The notes under the pieces are model-generated. The model was not told where the DNA came from and searched no databases. It saw only the letters and a list, made by a program, of their open reading frames with translations. A stretch of 64,000 nucleotides of DNA from Margaritifera margaritifera (lineage: Eukaryota; Mollusca; Bivalvia; Unionida; Margaritiferidae). Made by a program: the position numbers and the translations under genes. Positions 1-10,989 of the stretch are shown here, piece by piece. The stretch lies in contig JAQPZY010001625.1 in the NCBI GenBank assembly GCA_029931535.1, positions 2,116,001 to 2,180,000 of the forward strand, written 5' to 3'. Every line of letters begins with the position of its first letter. Position 1 is the stretch's first letter.

Positions 1-471
1 CCAAAACTGATATAGATGAGATGACTTCACCTCTACACACATACCCCAAAGCCCCTTGAGCTTCAATGTCTTCATCCAGGTCTAGTTTTAAAAAAGAATA
101 TTTCAAAGTTCTTCTTTAAGAATGAACTACTTAATTCTGAATTTGTTTCGACTCCTCATAGCATAATCAACATTTGTTCATGAAAAGTACTTGAAAAGTG
201 TTTGAATTCCGTGATGAAATATATGTGTGAAGCATGTTTAACAACACTATTTTTAATGTACTAATAGTTTCTCTTTTATTTAACTAAAACAAATAATAAA
301 TACATATATATTGATATTTACAGATTTTTCAATTGTTAATTCATTTTCTCTACACGCTGAACAAAGTTTAAGGTATTTGTCGATAGGTTGCAATATTTAC
401 CGGTCGCAGATCATAATTATTCAGTTCTTACCTTTATAGCTATAAAATAACAGTAAATCTCTCTCTTGTAG
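1..471. other. Intron of receptor A, no other feature seen
   Basis: AT-rich sequence upstream of the first recognisable exon of receptor A. It ends in a pyrimidine-rich stretch and a TAG acceptor. I see no exon, RNA gene or transposon here. The preceding receptor exons (TM6 and earlier) must lie left of the window. Confidence 0.6.
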
Positions 472-513
472 GGCTTTATCATTGCCTCGTTGTTCTGTTT
501 CTTCAATTCAGAG
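472..513 (+). CDS. Class B GPCR (receptor A), penultimate exon, TM7 end
   Basis: A 42-bp exon encoding 14 residues (GFIIASLFCFFNSE), the cytoplasmic end of TM7 and the conserved Asn-Ser-Glu before helix 8 of secretin-family receptors. It is bounded by a pyrimidine tract plus TAG acceptor and a GTAAGT donor, both phase 0. The - strand paralog has an exon of identical length and phase at 32144-32185, differing at only two of 14 residues. The exon is too short to find by ORF length; paralogy and splice signals support it. The next exon is at 4315. Earlier exons of this gene are outside the window. Family membership is well supported; the ligand is unknown. Confidence 0.85.
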
Positions 514-1652
514 GTAAGTTACCGGTAATAAATTATTCTTTCTTTCCTTAAATCAAAAACATTTATATTACTGATCAGCTACAGTCGGCAAACTTTCTCA
601 CGTTATTTACAAACTGCATACATACCACATGCTATATTTATGCACTATACAGCGTGTTTCAACTCTAGAAGGAAAAATTATATGAACTGATGATTAGGAA
701 TCTTTTGTAGCCAGTTTTTACATTTTTACATGAAATGTAATGTCTGAAAAAATGAAAATGATATAGCAAAATTAGCTGTAGATCTTTGACCTCTTGTTTT
801 AGACACTTGATGTTAGCGCTACGATCCATTGCATTACAGAATGTTATAGTTTCCAATACCACAGAATCGTTAAAATAAGACTCCCTGCCTGGAAACTCCC
901 TTGATATATTCTCCAACCCTTCCTTTGCACATCCGCGGTATGAAGTGGTGGTTAGGTGGAGATTATTGCCCATGCAAAAATATCAAAACTGTGCGGGATA
1001 GGCGAAGATTCGATTAGCTTAGTTAACAATGCTTGACTCGGCGGTTGTTTTAGTTGCTAAAAAACAAATAAATACAAAATCGTGATGTCTTTATACCATA
1101 GAATTATTAAGAAATGGTTGGAGAAACTCAGATGTGAATTTTCTCTGTGCTGTGTCATATTTTTAACAATTTGATTGCATCATAAACTTCTAGATCTGAG
1201 GGATTTGGAATCATATGAAATTTTAGAACGTCATAGCCTTTAGATCCATCATGATAGTCATAAACAAGAGGTCAAATTTGAAGCTAAATGCTAAGACGTC
1301 TTCATCTATAGCAGAATAAACTGAAGTTTAAATTGATATAATCAAACTACTCACTCTCGTGTTCTACAGACTTCTGCCATCTGGACACCTGATATGTCTA
1401 TAATAGGTTCCTTGATAAAAAGGATCATGTTTCCGCAATAAGACACGATACAAATCTAAAAAAAATAAAATAATTTCGGATCATTACTCATGGTCACGAA
1501 AACAGGCGGTAACTATCGCCTCTGGCGCTAATCATTATTTTGAGTATGTGTTGCACAGTCCGACAAACGCCTTAGAAACTGTAATCGAAAAAATAGCCTT
1601 ATTTTTTTAACCTTAACATTTATCGGAATGGCAAATGGTAAGATTTATGAAG

Positions 1653-1956
1653 TACCTACTATACTCGCGTATAATCCGGTCCAAATGCAAACAACGTAGA
1701 CATTGAACTGCCGTCGCATAATGCTCCGGTAGATCAGGGTCTATGTTGTTTGTTCTACTGATTAGTCCTTACAAACTGCATAGACCCAGATCTGCCGTCG
1801 CATAATGCTCCGGTAGATCAGGGTCTATGTTGTTTGTTCTACTGATTAGTCCTTACAAACTGCATAGACCCAGATCTGCCGGCGCATTATGCGACGGTAG
1901 ATCTGGGTCTATGCAGTTTGCAGTTGGTATGAGATTATACGCGAATATAGACGGTA
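1653..1956. mobile_element. Hairpin MITE, copy 1 (internally expanded)
   Basis: The terminal inverted repeats resemble TACCGTATATACTCGCGTAT at the left and its complement at the right end (GCGAATATAGACGGTA). The interior carries palindromes of the type CATAGACCCAGATCTGCC / GGCAGATCTGGGTCTATG. A segment of about 95 bp (ccgtcgcataatgctccggt onward) is present twice in tandem, making this copy longer than the roughly 215-bp standard element. It has no coding capacity. The superfamily is not assigned. Confidence 0.8.
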
Positions 1957-2738
1957 GTATGATGAAAGGATCGGCCTTATAGACTAAGTCAATGATTTCA
2001 CAGGCATTTAGACAGCTGCTAGTAAATATGCTCCATGTATTTTGTTTTGACGCAGAGAAAGTGTTATAACCATTGCTTTTAAAAATTAAAAAATCCATAC
2101 AGTATCTGCACGATTTTATGAAGTGACTGCTCTGGTAACATCGAGGCACAGACATAATGTTTGTGTAACAGTAACCGAACTGATTAAAATGTGAAAAGTA
2201 CAAAACGAAGTACGTGGTTTTGCAAGATTAATATGATCATAAAACACCTGAATTATACAAATTCGAGCCTTCTTTAAGCTACTTTGCTCAAAAGAGTAAG
2301 ACATAGGGTTTCCGTAATCATGCGGTTTCTCCGTCTCCTCTCTATCTTTGAATTACATTTAGTGATACTGTCATGCTGTTTCTTTCGTTTTAGCGATATT
2401 CTTGTGTAGGTGTTGTTCTTCAACATCCAATTCTACTTGTAATTTTAAGAAAACTTTACAAAATCTGACCAATGAAAAAATGATATCACAACCGCCTTAC
2501 CTCCAAGAACACTTAATTCACAAACGTATACTCATTATTGACCCTTTTTGCACACATCGTTTCATGCATCATTCTTGCTATTTAAGTTTTATTGTCCAGT
2601 TTAGTTCATTATACTTGAAAGAGGAGTGTAGTATCTTTTATAAAGATAGTATGTTCTGGTCATTTAGTTGTCAAGATGAAATGTGGAGCATTTTTCAATT
2701 AACTCTTCGTCTGAGGACGGCATCTGCAAGTCAACTAT

Positions 2739-2858
2739 CGCATAGCAGAGATTTCACTGGAGTGCTAAACACTGAGATCGCTTAGCGGAGATTCCACTGG
2801 ACTGCTAAACAATGCGATCGCACAGCACAGATTCCACTGGACTGCTAAACAATGCGAT
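2739..2858. repeat. Three 40-bp tandem repeats
   Basis: Three consecutive 40-bp units beginning CGCATAGCAGAGATT, CGCTTAGCGGAGATT and CGCACAGCACAGATT, each ending near AATGCGAT. Units 2 and 3 are nearly identical and unit 1 is more diverged. Confidence 0.9.
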
Positions 2859-3037
2859 CGCTAGCTGTATGTGAATCATTACATAATCGGATGGCTCGAC
2901 ACAACCGAGTATGGCAAATAGCAAGAATTCAGTATATATCATACACAAATTTTCAAGTCTCTATAACTTTATCATTCATTTATCATGCAACAACTACAGT
3001 ATTCTTATTGGTCTTATTTCAATCACCGGGAAATCGC

Positions 3038-3042
<5 letters not shown>

Positions 3043-3107
<65 letters not shown>
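3043..3107. repeat. (AT)n microsatellite
   Basis: Uninterrupted TA dinucleotides, about 32 copies, directly left of the TGTTACGAC repeat. Confidence 0.97.
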
Positions 3108-3111
<4 letters not shown>

Positions 3112-3850
3112 ACGACTAGGGGTTATGTAACAAAAGTAAAGACTCAAACAAGCTTTCAAGATTTAAAATACAAATCTTTTAATTTCCTAAAATATAAATA
3201 TTTCAACAAACAATTAAAGTGAAAGAATTAAAAATAACTTACAATGTAGAATATCCTTAAAAGTCCTAAATTGTTTTAAAGTTCACTGTTCCGGAAGTTA
3301 ATCCAAATATTCCGAATGTAGTATTCCGAATGAAATAACTTTACTGTGCTAATATGTTGATAAGTTTAAGTATATCCAAATAATCCGTATGAATCTGGCA
3401 TCTCACAAGTTTTATAAATGTTTCCGATAATTCCACTGAGCTGTATAATAATTCAGATTAAAGACAATACTAAATCCTAAATGTACTGTATTAATAATAA
3501 ATAAATCTCCAAATAAGTAAATCCCACACACAAACTGAACCAATTTCGTAATGACCTCTCTCTTCAAATGTAACTGTAAAGAATATTTCAACACGGGATT
3601 ATTTCCTATATATATAGCATTAATGCGCAGAATCGAAATAAAAACCCATACTACGTATTCAATAAACAATAGTATTTAAAAAAAATGCAACCCTCTCCGA
3701 ACCAATCAGAAATTAGGTTATGCTTGATTCTGCTAAAGTGCTTGAGTATCAGTGTTTTAAACAGTAAACACTGTATTGATTCATTCTTCGAATGTGACCT
3801 TAAGCTATAATTCCTAGTCAATGTAATGTTTACTCCTAAAAGTACAAGAA
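3108..3850. repeat. Dispersed LTR-like repeat, copy 1
   Basis: Starts TGTTACGACT and shares ordered blocks with the sequence at 19026: TATGTAACA, a purine-rich stretch with AAAGT, ACTTACAAT, CCGAATGAA and CTTTACTGT. The TG start and lack of coding sequence would fit a solo LTR, but no terminal CA or target-site duplication is defined and the right boundary is approximate. Confidence 0.4.
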
Positions 3851-4041
3851 CTAGGTCGAAAGTTCAGTACTCTCTTTTGCGCGGAAAATACGTCACATGA
3901 CTAAAGCTACAAGAAAATAGGTGAAATATCGATTGAGGCTACCGTATGTATATTCATAAGACGACAGCTTTTTAGACTAAGAACAGAGATCATAAACTAA
4001 TAAACTATACCATTATTAAAAGGAAAATATATATAATTCTG

Positions 4042-4146
<105 letters not shown>

Positions 4147-4314
4147 GAGTAGGCGGAGCATTCTATATTTTTCTGAAGGATCAATTTTGCGGAGTTTTCG
4201 TAAACATCCATTGTTGCGCCCAGTTGACACAGTCGTACAACTTCTCATCAGAATATTTTCCCCCACAAATTTCACGTCCATGTATATTCATTCGTTTTCT
4301 GGTTCTATTTGCAG

Positions 4315-4920
4315 GTTCAATATGAAATAAGGAAGGCATGGTATCGACATTCACTTCGCAGAGGAAGCGGTTCCAAAAATTTCAGTAATTTTTCAAATCA
4401 CGGAAGGGGAGGCTACTCTATTCGCCCGAATCAGAATGGAGTCCGGGGAAGTGAACCATGCGCACATCATTCTATTTTAAACGATGGTGAGGGGGATAGA
4501 AATGGTTCTCTTCATGAAAATATTGCTTTATTGCACACGAACGATGCAACTTTAGAGAAACACGAGCAAGACAGTTCGAAATTAAGTGAAACAAAAAACT
4601 GTAATGTATCTGACACTTCGAACGACTGCAAAAGTGGTAATTCAGTCCCGACTTGTAGAAATGGCAGTCATATTTGTTCAAAAGATGGAAGCCAATTTAA
4701 AGAACAGTCTTCTGGAACACGTGATTCTTCACCAAACCGTCCTGAAATGGATGGAGGTGTAATCTCAGTACAGATTGAAAACCCTATGGAGTTTACAAAG
4801 TATAAGGACCTAAATAAATACATTGGGTCCAAGGATGAACGTATAGAACTAAAGAACGATTATACAGATATCGACGATTTCATTTACATTGATGACGATG
4901 TGCAACACACTGATTTATAA
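4315..4920 (+). CDS. Class B GPCR (receptor A), terminal exon, C-terminal tail
   Basis: The exon follows CTATTTGCAG and encodes 201 residues ending in TAA. It begins VQYEIRKAWYRHS, the helix-8 region that in secretin-family receptors follows TM7 and the NSE motif. A long cytoplasmic tail follows, rich in Ser, Thr, Asn and Asp, with a conserved FSNHGRG..SIRP..NGVR block shared with receptor B, then ISVQIEN and an acidic end (DDFIYIDDD). The tail probably carries kinase and arrestin sites; this is inference. The exon joins 472-513 in phase 0. Helix-8 sequence and the long tail resemble PTH/CRF-type receptors more than calcitonin-type ones, but ligand specificity cannot be read from the tail. 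No frameshift or stop interrupts it. Confidence 0.88.
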   Translation, partial: VQYEIRKAWYRHSLRRGSGSKNFSNFSNHGRGGYSIRPNQNGVRGSEPCAHHSILNDGEGDRNGSLHENIALLHTNDATLEKHEQDSSKLSETKNCNVSDTSNDCKSGNSVPTCRNGSHICSKDGSQFKEQSSGTRDSSPNRPEMDGGVISVQIENPMEFTKYKDLNKYIGSKDERIELKNDYTDIDDFIYIDDDVQHTDL

Positions 4921-5049
4921 TGGTTTTAATCGAGATTATTACGTGATATCAATTTCGATATTCCTTGAAAGACAGTTATAAATACTCAATTATTTATTCA
5001 GATTGTTTTTATTCCGAGTTTAATATTATACATTATTTGAAAAGTGGGA

Positions 5050-5055
5050 ATAAAC
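5050..5055 (+). terminator. Candidate poly(A) signal of receptor A
   Basis: AATAAA lies 130 bp downstream of the receptor A stop codon in AT-rich 3' UTR-like sequence. It is the first canonical hexamer after the stop. Confidence 0.55.
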
Positions 5056-5109
5056 ACTATCCGTATAGTCTTTTCTCTAGACGTGCAAATTAATTCTAAC
5101 ACATTTTTT

Positions 5110-6500
5110 AGCTCTACTGGTCACAGACCAGAAGAGCTTATGGAATGGTCTGTTGTTCGTCGTCCGTCCGCCCGTTAACACAAGCTTGATACCGCTACTC
5201 TTCTTACTCTATTTGGAGGATAGCCACGAAACTTTACTGACACATTCATCTGACTATCTACTTGGTTCTAAATGAAAATGGTCCTAATAGGACGTCCAAT
5301 ATGTCCACCACGTCAGCCATCTTGAAATTATTATCGCTAGTCTTCCTGAATGGATGGTCATATCAACATGGGGTTTTCATTGAAAGATTTCTTAAGATAT
5401 CTAGTTGGTACTAAATGAAAATAGTGTCGATCTGACATCCAATATACTCACCACAGCAGCCATTGTGAAAATAGTGTTATCGACACTCCTTCTCCATGGA
5501 TGGTCATATCAACATGGCGTTTTCACTAATATACTTCGAATGGTGTCTAGTTTATCCTAAATAAAAAGGGTGCCGATGTGACATCGAATATGGCTGGCAT
5601 GGCAGCCAGCTTCAAAGTCTTGTTATCGCTACATCTCCTTAAATGAATGGTCATATAAACATGGGGTTTTCACTGACAAACTTCTTATAATGTCAAGTGG
5701 TCCTAAATAAAAATTATTCGAATCTGACGTCCAATATGGCCGCCACAGCGGCCATCTTGAATTTTTTTTATTTCTACTCCTTCCACATGGATGGTCATAT
5801 CAACATGGGGTTTTCAATAAAAGACTTCTTATGATGTCTAGCTGGTCCTAAATAAAAATGGTGCCGATCTGACATCCAGTATGGCCGCCATCTTAAAAAT
5901 CTTGTTATCAACAACTCTACCTTAACATAAAGTCATATTAACGGGGAATGTTCACCAGAAGACTTCTTATGATGTCCAGTTGGTCTTAAATGAAAATGGT
6001 GCCGATCTGTCATCCAATATCACCGCCACACAGCGGCCATCTTTAAAATCTTGTTATTGCTACTCCTGAATGGATGGTCGTATCAACATGAGGTTTTCAC
6101 TAAAAGACTTCTTATTATGTCTAGTTGGTCTTAAATCAAAATGGTGCCAATTTGATTTCAAATATGACCACCACAGCAGCCATCTTGAAAATCTTTTTAT
6201 TGCTACTCCTTAATGGAAAGTCATATCTTGAAAATATTGTTATCTCTACTCCTCCAAAATGGATGACTATATCAGCATGGGGTTTCCACCAGTAGACTTC
6301 TTATGATACCTAGTTTGTCCTAAATGAAAATGGTGCCAGTCGTGCATCCAATATGGCTGCCACAACGACTGTCTTAAAAATCTTGTTGTCACTACTCCCT
6401 CTGAATGGATGATCATTATGAAATGGGGTTTTCACCAAAACACTTCTAATCATGTCTGCTTTTTCCTAAATGAAAATGGTGTCAAGCTTACATCCAATAT
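5110..6500. repeat. Diverged tandem repeat, about 120-170-bp units
   Basis: About eight imperfect units. Each carries the ordered blocks GGATGGTCATATCAACATGG, GGTTTTCAC, GACTTCTTATGATGTCTAG, TTGGTCCTAAATGAAAATGG, TGCCGATCTGACATCCAATA and GCAGCCATCTTGAAAAT. A left flank at 5110-5200 (CTCTACTGGTCACAGACCAGAAGAGC, CGTCCGTCCGCCCG) resembles repeats common in mollusc genomes; that comparison is from memory. It is non-coding: the open stretch at 6409-6732 is repeat. Confidence 0.85.
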
Positions 6501-7935
6501 GTGTACCACAGCAGCTAATTTCAAAACTTTGTTATCAGCGAAGAATATCAGAGATGGTTTTGACACTCGACAGTTAAAAGGAAGAAATGGTCTTCTCTTG
6601 AATTCCTGGAATTTACTTTCGCCCAGTAGAGGGCTAGTCCATTCAATGGACTCTTGTTCAAATTACTGTCAAACAATAGCCAAAAATATCATTTTCCTTA
6701 GCACATCACAGGCAATCATGACGTCACAATGACATACAAGTTTCAGACAGTATATCACTGATTTATATCCGATGATGTGTTAACATGTTCCTTAATGTTT
6801 TAATTCTCATCATAAAATAAAATCGCGCAGTTACTGATCCAAACATTAAAGAGCGATTTTCACTATAAATAAGTAGAGTAACAAATAGGTTAGACTAACT
6901 AATATATTGGGACAGTGTCAGTTTTAATATGTTGAACTAACAAATATATTGGGACAGTGTCAGTTTTAATATCTTGGACTAACTAATATATTTGGACAGT
7001 GTAAGTTTTAAATGAGCCTTGTGGAGACAACATATTCAAGAGAGTCAAAGAGGTCATATGAAGATGTGTATTTAAAACACAAAGGTTTGAAGTATTGCGA
7101 AGAATTTTAAAGAATAAAGAGACGGAAGTCCGCAAAAAAAATAACTAGCTAAGACAAATCTATAAGGAAATATATTTAGGGTTTTAATACTGACAGACAA
7201 ACTCTTTCAGCTTTTGTGCCTCGGATAAATAGATCTAGCGTGAAGGATCATGTACAAAAATCATTTTATTTAAAATAGGATGGATTGTACATGCAATCTG
7301 CGTAGACATGATCTTATGATCATAACTAACATGGACAGTAAAGAGTACAGTAAGTGTTATATTTAATACCCTGCATTGCAGTATGTGAAAAATGGTAGTA
7401 TATTCTATGTTTCTATTCTCTCAGAAATCGTGATATGTCGACCTTGAAGACCACTGCAAAAACTGACAACGAACAGCGCAAAATTAATTTGTAACTAGCG
7501 TAAGCGCTTTCGACTCTCACAGAGTGTTTGTCGAAGGATATTACAAGACAGAGACAACAAATAAACGCAACAGAAAACGTTGAATTTACAAAATGTTTCA
7601 TGACTATGAGTAGTATAGGGGCTACTTGAGGGACGAATGGGCCAGTATGGGAACATATAAATTTAACATTACACCACCATTTTGTCCCCATACTTTTCTT
7701 TGGGATTGGACCGGTATGGGGACAACATGAAAGTAATGTTAAAAATATCCATAGGATTAACACTATGAGTCGTGCACAAGAAGGGGAATATGATAGACAG
7801 GAGAGAAAAAGTTAGGAATACACAAACATACATACATAAACGTACTTACATACTATTGTACATGGAATGTGTGGAATAAAGGGTAGGAATTCTCACACAT
7901 ACACAAACATACTATCACCCCTGAAAAGGGTAGGA

Positions 7936-7977
<42 letters not shown>

Positions 7978-8799
7978 ATAGACCATAATACATGGGGTCT
8001 AATGAGAGAAAAGTGTAGGAATACTTACATGTACTCAAACATACTATCGTTCATGGAGTGTAGGGGGAAAAAAGTAGGAGAGCTCACATACACAAACATA
8101 CTCCAAAACCTGAAAAGTGTAGGAGTACTCACACAGATACACACACACACATACATATATACTATCAGACACGAGAGAGATGAGAGAAGTATGGATTTAA
8201 GTTTAAGTTGTGAAAGTCAAACATACTTTATGTTTTTTTTTAAAAAAACGCTGTGTTGATAAGGAATGTGAGTAAATCATTGTTGTAATTGGTGTGATGT
8301 CAAAGTAAACCATCGTAACTCTTCTTTGTGACTGATTTCTAATAAATGCGAACCCATTTATATGCATTTTTCGCGACTGATGGCATACAGTGCACCAATC
8401 AGTTTGGCAGGAGGAAGAGACTGAAAGGAAGTCATGTTGAATGCTCTCAGAGAGGAAAGAAGTGAATGGTGTTTCAATAGCCTTTCTTAAATAGATGAAA
8501 ACGAGGAAGGCGACCTGTCAATGAGTGGACCTACATATTGACATCTGTCGTGAAACAAATCCATACAAAATCTCAAATAATCTGGAGTGGTAGGTTTTAA
8601 ATCAATCAGTAAATACGTACGTAGCAATTAAGTATAATTCAGCCAGGGTGTTCCTAATTGTTTAAGCAAGACTTGAAATTGAGATTTGACTTGCATACTG
8701 TTAAACTACAGCACAGAATGAGCATTTAGACTGATGGTGCGATGCGCTTTACTTTGTTGAAATAAATTTTGAGTAATGTAAATAATACTGTTGTTACTA
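6501..8799. other. Intergenic, minor repeats only
   Basis: No recognisable gene. At 6893-7012 there are three copies of a roughly 41-bp unit (ACTAATATATTGGGACAGTG). From 7800 to 8180, diverged copies of a block reading GTAGGAATAC plus ACACAAACATACT are interspersed with (AC)n tracts, the longest at about 7935-7975. Confidence 0.6.
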
Positions 8800-9230
8800 T
8801 GATGTCCAAGTCGTGTAAAAAAATGATTTCTTCGTCTTCTCCTAAAAAGTCATCGAAGATGACGATATGCGTTTGATTAGAGTCAGACACGATTCCATCG
8901 TCTCCGCGTGGAATCCCTTCTACAAACGAAATGGATTATCCTTGACTTACTTTTAGTAACATGTAAGCCGATTGTCACTCCTTGTAACACCACACGATGC
9001 TTTGTGGAGGACGATCGAATAGAAGTGATTTGTATTCAATCACACGTTTGACAAATTCGGTTTTGTCAGAACCACTTGCTCCAATGGCTAAGATACAGTG
9101 CTTCCTAATTGTGTCGATCTGGCCTCTTGCCAATCGCTTTGAGAACGGAGGATGCATCCGTAACTCTAGAATAGTTTGGAAAATTCTGAGACGATCACCA
9201 AGAAAGCAAGATATTTTATACATTTTATAT
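8800..9230 (-). pseudogene. Polinton-type packaging ATPase remnant (FtsK-HerA/A32-like)
   Basis: A P-loop-like stretch reading GASGSDKTEFVKR near 9040-9090 is followed by LFDRPPQSIVWCY (8980-9020). About 50 codons on, beyond stops and frame changes, comes a Walker B-like HIVIFDDFLGED near 8845-8880. This spacing and the IVWCY strand fit the genome-packaging ATPase of Polintons and related viruses. The P-loop has Asp where GxxGxGK[ST] requires Gly, so it is probably non-functional even locally. The N-terminus is not defined. The reading frame is broken, so no protein is expected. Confidence 0.65.
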
Positions 9231-9429
9231 ATTTCATTTTTTATAGCACAACAAAAAGATTCACACTTAAAAAGGCTGATTTTGGTTTCTTTCTTAAAAT
9301 CAGTAACACACGTCTTTCACATAGTCAGACACCTCTTGCTTCTAGCGTCGAATCCAAGACTTTTCCAGTCACGTACATTTTTCCAGTGATAAATCTTTTG
9401 GCGTATCCAGCTAGCCACACACTCTTCTT

Positions 9430-9679
9430 AGTAAATATGAAAGGTAGATAAAGTGCAAAAAATTTCTTCTTCACAACGGGGTAGAGAAGTCTTATCCATC
9501 ACGAATATCAGCACTTTTAAAACACAGTTACTTTTTCCTGCGCAGACAAAGTTTTGGTCGTCGCGTCTTTGCATGAAGTGGTGATAAATTTGCCAAAGAG
9601 ATTCTAATGGTAAACGAAATTCAAGAAGTTGAGTCATCAACACACACACAACACGTCGTCCTAAATTCCAAGAAATCAT
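9430..9679 (-). pseudogene. Unrecognised open segment within the Polinton remnant
   Basis: An 83-codon - strand open segment lies between the duplicated segment and the ATPase. It contains RRDDQNFVCAGKSNCVLK and MDKTSLPRCEEE. I do not recognise a family. Its position and the coding-like composition suggest it is another decayed gene of the same element, or the N-terminal part of the ATPase gene in another frame. No intact start is evident. Confidence 0.3.
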
Positions 9680-9689
9680 CTTGTGGAAT

Positions 9690-10450
9690 CAGTTCTTTTA
9701 AAAGCAGTTGGTAATCCACTAAGTCTTGAATGGTGTTATTGACTTCCTCGCGTGACATTGACTATAGAAGTTGTGACATGAACAGTCTTATAACGTGTAC
9801 GCAAAAGAGTCTTATCGCGTGTTTGCACAAAACCTTCTGACTATGTATTTAACAGATGTCTTAAGTCTTTTCATAGCATTCAGACACCAATGGATATTCA
9901 TTCTATGTCATTTAGGATCTAACTCTTCTCTGCGTTTCAGTGAATCTGAACAAAGTAGTGGTAAATGCGTTCACACTGTTACAAAGGTAATATCTAAATG
10001 TGCTCTTCTCAACTCCCCATTAACATGAATGCCATTTTTTGAGGAATAGTCATACGTGTGCCAAACAGAGTGTGCTCGAAAATCTTATCCTAGATCATGG
10101 GTGATGACCTCACACACCAAACGTGGTGAAGCAGTCTCGTCTTGAGGCAATACTTCTTTTAAAAGTACTTTGTAATCCTGTCAATCTTGAACCTTTTCAC
10201 TGACTTCCATGGAATTCCGTTTACACTCCCACATTGTCGGTAGAAGTCGTGGCATCAAACGTCTTGCAAGAGGTGGGTAGTTTTTTTCAATGTCTGACCA
10301 TATGAACACTTTCAATGTAATCAACATTCTTTGTAGCATTCAGATACCGATGGTTAAAACGTCTATTTCGCATAGAATGCAATTCTTCTTTCCTTTTCAC
10401 TTGAACCTGTACAAACTCTCTGTAAATGCGTTCTCGTAGCTCCTAAGGTG
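9690..10450 (-). repeat. Direct duplication inside the Polinton remnant
   Basis: Two diverged direct copies, about 9690-10010 and 10135-10450, share ordered blocks on the + strand: CTTTTAAAAG, TTGGTAATCC/TTTGTAATCC, AGAAGT.GTG.CAT, TAGCATTCAGA.ACC.ATGG and GTAAATGCGTTC. On the - strand both read as fragments of the same unidentified protein, with ERIYR..VQ-like and LLKE.(L/V)(I/L)PQD motifs, broken by stops. The likely explanation is tandem gene duplication in the ancestral element. Confidence 0.5.
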
Positions 10451-10499
10451 AACTACGAATCCTCTCTTTCAAAGTATCCATGAGGGTATTAATCTGGAC

Positions 10500-10760
10500 T
10501 GACCAAGGGAAGGTAGTGACAGACCGGGGACTATCTGGCATGTTCAAGGAAAGCTGAATATTTATACTCCCATTCGTAGAGTATCAGACCATAACTGAAA
10601 CACTGTAGTTGCCTCCTTGTTCCATAAGGAAAAATCCTATTCTTGCTAAAGTTTTGGGAGTGAGTCCATCCAGATATATGTACCATTTACTTTTAAACAT
10701 CTGGAATCGACTGGCAAAATCATCAAACCAAGCAAAGCCGCAGGAAAGGTGTATTCTTCT
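10500..10760 (-). pseudogene. BIR (inhibitor-of-apoptosis) domain remnant
   Basis: On the - strand, FASRFQMFKSKW leads into GLTPKTLARIGFF (about 10629-10672). After one frame change near 10605 the sequence continues as CFSYGLILYEWE and FLEHAR, a stop, then SPVCHYL (to about 10510). The order (Arg-rich start, GL.P..LA..GFF, CF..G, W, EHAR, C) is that of a BIR zinc-binding repeat. Of the Zn ligands, the first Cys, the His and the last Cys are present, while the second Cys is Tyr. The frameshift, stop and lost ligand mark it as dead. BIR proteins block caspases in animals and are carried by several invertebrate DNA viruses; here it sits between polymerase and ATPase remnants. Confidence 0.6.
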
Positions 10761-10989
10761 TTGATTTCTCATTCTCGATGAGCTTGTTGTATCCAGAGTG
10801 ACTTGTAAGTGCATGGATGACATCCATAGATGGGCACACGGACAGTATTCTTTCGAAAGCGGAGCGATATCGTGTTGCATCACTCTTGTCACAGGGCACA
10901 GCATCACTGTGGTCGCAGGGCACAGGAAAACACTCGGTGTCTGTATTCACTATGATCTTTCGTTTTGGGGGAACGTTTTTATAGTGAAG

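Noticed and set aside
2852..3222. Open frames with long Tyr-Ile stretches
   Set aside because: Translation of the (AT)n microsatellite. Similar cases at 4005-4281, 24306-24593 and 34161-34349 were rejected for the same reason, as were CT/GA-derived frames at 26616, 34901 and 39461.
9795..10028. + strand open frames in the 8.8-13.3 kb region
   Set aside because: They are antisense shadows of the decayed - strand Polinton genes. Recognisable motifs occur only on the - strand.
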